Source of the DNA: Candidatus Hydrogenedentota bacterium
GTDB taxonomy: Bacteria > Hydrogenedentota > Hydrogenedentia > Hydrogenedentales > SLHB01
Direction of reading: 5' to 3'
NCBI GenBank assembly: GCA_007136375.1
Contig: SLHB01000144.1
Span: 1 to 8,140 of the forward strand
DNA: 8,140 nucleotides
The translations under genes were made by a program, and so were the position numbers. Under the pieces are notes generated by a model that was not told the DNA's origin, made no database searches, and saw only the letters and a program-made list of their open reading frames with translations. Below are positions 6,080 to 8,140 of this stretch, piece by piece. Within the stretch, counting starts at the first letter, position 1. The number at the start of each line of letters is the position of its first letter.

Positions 6080-6306
6080 GACCCCGGAGGGGTCATAGAG
6101 GGTAGCCAGGGGTTGAGCGCGCGCAGCGCGTGATACCCCTGGATCCCGTGGACCCGGCAATGGACCCCGGCAGGGGTCCCAGAACCCGCGCTTCTGCGAC
6201 GCCTGCCGGCGTCGGCCCAGGGTTGGGCGATGATCCAGGGGTATCGCCCTCGTCGCAAGCGCCTCGGGCTCAACCCCTGGCTACCCTCTGTCATCCCTTC
6301 GGGATG
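6080..6306. repeat. 227-bp hairpin-rich element with imperfect terminal inverted repeats
   Basis: The outer 39 nt at each end (6080-6118 and 6268-6306) are inverted copies, matching at 33 of 39 positions by eye, including a perfect 22-nt block (6097-6118 with 6268-6289). Inside, GATACCCCTGGATC (6132-6145) pairs with its inverse at 6232-6245. Further local hairpins: ACCCC/GGGGT at 6081-6093, GGACCCC/GGGGTCC at 6162-6179, GACGCC/GGCGTC at 6198-6213, and CATCCC/GGGATG at 6292-6306. There is no coding frame of protein-like composition and no transposase. It resembles a MITE or a REP/BIME-like mosaic mobilised in trans. I could not see a clear target duplication. Only one copy is in the window. 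Confidence 0.7.
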
Positions 6307-6313
6307 CTTTTTT
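6292..6313 (+). terminator. Terminator-like hairpin at the right end of the repeat element
   Basis: CATCCC (6292-6297), a TTC loop and GGGATG (6301-6306) form a 6-bp stem. A C and six T residues (6308-6313) follow. The form is that of an intrinsic terminator for + strand transcripts. No + strand gene lies close upstream, so it may simply be part of the element. Confidence 0.4.
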
Positions 6314-6315
6314 CA

Positions 6316-6341
6316 CCGTCGACAGACCGGTCTCGCGACGG
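6316..6341. other. Palindromic hairpin CCGTCG/CGACGG with inner AGACCGGTCT
   Basis: CCGTCG (6316-6321) pairs with CGACGG (6336-6341), and the loop contains the 10-nt palindrome AGACCGGTCT (6324-6333). It follows the repeat element directly. It could be a protein-binding site or another hairpin unit of the element. Confidence 0.35.
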
Positions 6342-6360
6342 CGCGCCCCTTGCGGGAATG

Positions 6361-6420
6361 ACGCGGAGGGGTTCGGTTGCGTGGAAGCCATCACCGGATC
6401 CCGCAACCTGGCCCCCGCGT
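6361..6420 (-). other. Stem-loop just downstream of eda
   Basis: ACGCGG (6361-6366) pairs with CCGCGT (6415-6420), and GGTTGCG (6375-6381) pairs with CGCAACC (6402-6408). Together they form an imperfect long stem that starts 9 nt after the eda stop on the minus strand. No T-run follows, so it is at best a Rho-type or mRNA-stabilising 3' structure. Confidence 0.35.
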
Positions 6421-6428
6421 TTCCGAGG

Positions 6429-7112
6429 TCAGGAGCGTTCCTTCGCCTGGACCTCTTCGACGACGTGGCAGGCGACCTTGCAGCGGGCAGTAATGTCGTT
6501 CCACGCGCCGTCTTCGAGATCGTGCCGTTTCGCGATCCACGTGCCGCCGACGGCGATCACGCTCTTCATCGCGAGGTATTCGCCGAGATTCTTGCCATTG
6601 ACCCCGCCCGTGGGCATGATCCGCACGCCGGTGTGTTCGTAGGGCGCCACGATGGCCTTGAGGGCCGCGGGGCCGCCCAGGGTGGCCGCCGGGAAGAACT
6701 TCAACACGTCCTGCCCTAGGCTCAAGCCGTGCTCGATTTCGCTGGGCGTGGCCACGCCGGGGAAGAAGGGCATGCCTAGCTCCCGGGCCCGGTTCACGAC
6801 GGCTGGATTCAGGCCCGGCGCCACGGCGAAGCGCGCGCCGCACGCGTGCGCCCGCTCCAGGTTCTCCGTGGTGAGCACGGTGCCCGCGCCCAGAAAGACC
6901 TCCGGCCGCTGGTCCCGGATCGCCGCGATGGCGTCCGCCGCCGCGTCCGTGCGGAAGGTGATCTCCGCGACAGGCAGCCCGCCTTCCAGCAGCGCGTCCG
7001 CCAGGGGCACGGCGTGCTCCGCCGACCCAATGGTGATTACCGGCGCCACCCGCAGTTCCGCGAGCCGATCCACAACCGCCGCACGTCCGTCCATGTTCGC
7101 CTGTATACTCAC
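6429..7112 (-). CDS. eda: KDPG/KHG aldolase (2-dehydro-3-deoxy-6-phosphogluconate aldolase)
   Basis: A 227-residue class I aldolase of the KDPG/KHG family, which cleaves KDPG to pyruvate and glyceraldehyde 3-phosphate in the Entner-Doudoroff route, or KHG to pyruvate and glyoxylate. Key residues are present: Glu50 in AEITFRT, Arg54 in the same motif, GAGTVL at 75-80, the Schiff-base Lys138 in VLKFFPA, PTGGV at 167-171 and VGGTW at 188-192. Length is normal. Start is GTG 7110-7112, with GGAGG 6 nt upstream; the in-frame ATG six codons in has no site. A -10-like TATAAC (7133-7138) lies upstream without a clear -35. No edd or sugar-acid genes are visible, so whether it serves gluconate, uronate or another sugar acid is open. 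Divergent from the sigma factor gene. Confidence 0.95.
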   Translation of the reverse strand: MSIQANMDGRAAVVDRLAELRVAPVITIGSAEHAVPLADALLEGGLPVAEITFRTDAAADAIAAIRDQRPEVFLGAGTVLTTENLERAHACGARFAVAPGLNPAVVNRARELGMPFFPGVATPSEIEHGLSLGQDVLKFFPAATLGGPAALKAIVAPYEHTGVRIMPTGGVNGKNLGEYLAMKSVIAVGGTWIAKRHDLEDGAWNDITARCKVACHVVEEVQAKERS

Positions 7113-7203
7113 AACGACCCTCCCTCGGATACGTTATAGTACGATTCGGTTTTTTCGTCTTGGCTTCTCTTTTGCTCTTGCCCCAGCCTACTTGACCGGC
7201 CCC

Positions 7204-7253
7204 CCCGTCTGCAAACACGCGCCGGAGCGCGGGGCTCCGGCGCGGCTGACGGG
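7204..7253. other. Strong nested hairpin in the eda/sigma intergenic region
   Basis: A perfect 11-bp stem, CGCGCCGGAGC (7218-7228) with GCTCCGGCGCG (7234-7244), has a 5-nt loop. It is enclosed by a second stem, CCCGTC (7204-7209) with GACGGG (7248-7253). It lies between two divergent genes, so a terminator role is not expected, and neither side has a T-run. It may be a regulatory RNA element, a small repeat or a protein-binding site. Confidence 0.5.
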
Positions 7254-7480
7254 TATATTGAAGATATGGTATTGGAATTATTCCGCAATTGTGTGTTACC
7301 TTTTCACATATCAAATCGTATCTGTATGTGATTCCGTTGGGCGACCAACGGGCGGCTCGAGACCGACGAATTCGCGAGTTGCTTTGGCCCTGGTGAAAGC
7401 GTTGGGATCTTCGTCGTCGTCCTGGAACGGACGCTGCTGACCGCTCTCCTCGGCAGTGTGTCAAAAAGGAGGTGTTGCGA
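7254..7480 (+). promoter_or_regulatory. Probable promoter and leader of the sigma factor gene
   Basis: After the nested hairpin the sequence turns AT-rich (7254-7330), as a promoter region might. It then contains a 7-bp hairpin, CCGTTGG (7334-7340) with CCAACGG (7345-7351), closed by a GCGA loop of the GNRA type. I see no convincing -35/-10 pair, which would fit an alternative sigma factor. A short + frame ending at TGA near 7395 has no start signal. AAGGAGG (7466-7472) belongs to the sigma gene. Confidence 0.35.
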
Positions 7481-7957
7481 ATGGGCCCAGACGTTGTAGC
7501 GAGAGAGTGCTTGGATGTCTGGCTTGAGCAGGTTCGTGCCGCACTCTATAGGAGGGCGCATTCCATCCTTCGTGTGTTGTTAGTTTGGGAAAGAGGCACG
7601 CTTCGACGCAGCGCTCCGGAGGTGAGAGCCCTTGCCTTCGTCATTGCGAAGAATCTCGCTCTAGATAGAGTGCGTCGCAGGAAAATCGAATCTGATCGTG
7701 GCTCTTACGGCGTCTCGTCCGGTCCCCCGGAACACGATAAGCGCGATTGTCTGCTTAGTGAGGTGATCTATATGACGTTGCGGCGACTTCCCAATCATCA
7801 GCGCCAAGCGTGGATGATGCGAGAGATTGATGGACTTTCTGACGCCCGAATCGCGCGCCGATTCCGAATGCGGACTGAAACATTGAAGACATGGCGTTAT
7901 AGGGATCGGCGCAGGCTTGCAAATTTGCTTGCCAGGGAATATAGCCATGTACGTTAG
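7481..7957 (+). CDS. ECF-like sigma-70 family factor with degenerate region 2
   Basis: A 158-residue protein. Region 4 is clear: LRRLPNHQRQAWMMREIDGL at about 100-119, then SDARIARRFRMRTETLKTWR at 120-139, a helix-turn-helix that reads -35 elements. In the first half, LYRRAHSIL at 22-30 and ALAFVIAKNLALDRVRRRK at 50-68 match the start and end of region 2. The middle part, which normally carries the acidic D-A-E-D and Q-E-x-F motif contacting core polymerase and the -10 element, is replaced by RVLLVWERGTLRRSAPEVR. I chose ATG 7481 because AAGGAGG lies 8 nt before it; a GTG three codons upstream overlaps that site. G+C is visibly lower than in the neighbouring genes. No anti-sigma gene is recognisable. 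It may be a divergent active factor or a decaying one. Confidence 0.75.
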   Translation: MGPDVVARECLDVWLEQVRAALYRRAHSILRVLLVWERGTLRRSAPEVRALAFVIAKNLALDRVRRRKIESDRGSYGVSSGPPEHDKRDCLLSEVIYMTLRRLPNHQRQAWMMREIDGLSDARIARRFRMRTETLKTWRYRDRRRLANLLAREYSHVR

Positions 7958-7978
7958 GCCAATGGGATTGATGAGTCC

Positions 7979-8101
7979 GTGGAGACTCAGATTGGCGGTC
8001 TCCGCCACGAAGATGCGCCGTTTGATTTGGATCTTTCTTTAACCAGTGTCGTGGAAGACGCCACCTTCGGTGAGCCTCTCCTGGGGCTCTACGGCGAATA
8101 A
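7979..8101 (+). CDS. Short acidic open frame after the sigma gene (doubtful)
   Basis: The frame of the sigma gene stays open after its TAG (7955-7957) up to TAA 8099-8101. The first GTG, at 7979, would give a 40-residue acidic peptide (VETQIGGLRHEDAPFDLDLS and on to LLGLYGE). It has a soluble, protein-like composition but no ribosome binding site. It could be a small co-expressed protein, readthrough extension, or the decayed end of a longer sigma gene. A different frame from GTG 8047 stays open to the window edge and competes with it. Confidence 0.25.
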   Translation: METQIGGLRHEDAPFDLDLSLTSVVEDATFGEPLLGLYGE

Positions 8102-8111
8102 CTACTATTCA

Positions 8112-8139
8112 GAGGAGGACTATGAAACGCAAGTCTTGA
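8112..8139 (+). other. Strong ribosome binding site followed by a five-codon frame
   Basis: GAGGAGG (8112-8118) precedes ATG 8122 by 3 nt, but the frame reads M-K-R-K-S and stops at TGA 8137-8139. It may be a leader peptide, a start disrupted by a frameshift, or chance. The region beyond the window would decide. Confidence 0.3.
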
Positions 8140-8140
8140 C

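Noticed and set aside
6391..7464. Minus-strand open frame of 357 residues
   Set aside because: Shadow of the eda gene in another frame; arginine- and glycine-rich with no family motifs.
1..8140. CRISPR array, tRNA or rRNA genes
   Set aside because: No regularly spaced short repeats, no cloverleaf with a conserved T-loop and no rRNA-like sequence were seen on reading.

Overview
The window is bacterial chromosomal DNA, mostly GC-rich (about 70-78% G+C in sampled coding lines). It carries a probable TIGR04073 exosortase-associated protein, a secreted DUF6807 (PmoA-like) protein, an RHS toxin remnant and hairpin-rich dispersed repeats. That mix suggests an environmental bacterium of the planctomycete/Verrucomicrobia/Hydrogenedentota type. 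This is inference; no rRNA or marker gene is present to confirm it.

Layout. 1-268: C-terminal end of an unrecognised + strand gene. 296-3398: a minus-strand run, in transcription order a TIGR04073-like lipid- or envelope-associated protein, a small unknown protein, an HDOD signalling protein, recF, and a DciA-like (DUF721) helicase-loader gene that overlaps recF. A good sigma70-type promoter (TTGACA-17-TAGACT) lies upstream of the first gene. 3603-4544: a + strand gene for a secreted DUF6807-family protein with a strong ribosome binding site.

4555-5976: an RHS toxin island on the minus strand. It holds an N-terminally truncated RHS core ending in the DPLGL boundary motif, a 91-residue cysteine-rich hydrophobic tip, a small gene for a two-helix membrane protein placed where an immunity gene is expected, and then a second displaced fragment of the RHS core. 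G+C falls to about 45% over 4741-5160, so the tip and immunity module looks imported onto a GC-rich core. This is the most interesting system in the window.

5977-6428: no gene. It holds a probable dispersed repeat, a 227-bp hairpin-rich element with imperfect 39-nt terminal inverted repeats, and a terminator-like hairpin. 6429-7112: a KDPG/KHG aldolase (eda) gene on the minus strand. 7113-7480: a divergent intergenic region with two well-formed hairpins. 7481-7957: a + strand ECF-like sigma factor with a recognisable region 4 and an eroded region 2, followed by short open frames of uncertain status up to the window end.

How it fits together: recF and dciA both serve replication and repair. 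The TIGR04073, small unknown and HDOD genes are spaced like an operon with each other, and recF follows after a 167-nt gap. The DUF6807, eda and sigma genes are independent units. The RHS pieces are accessory material lodged between housekeeping genes.
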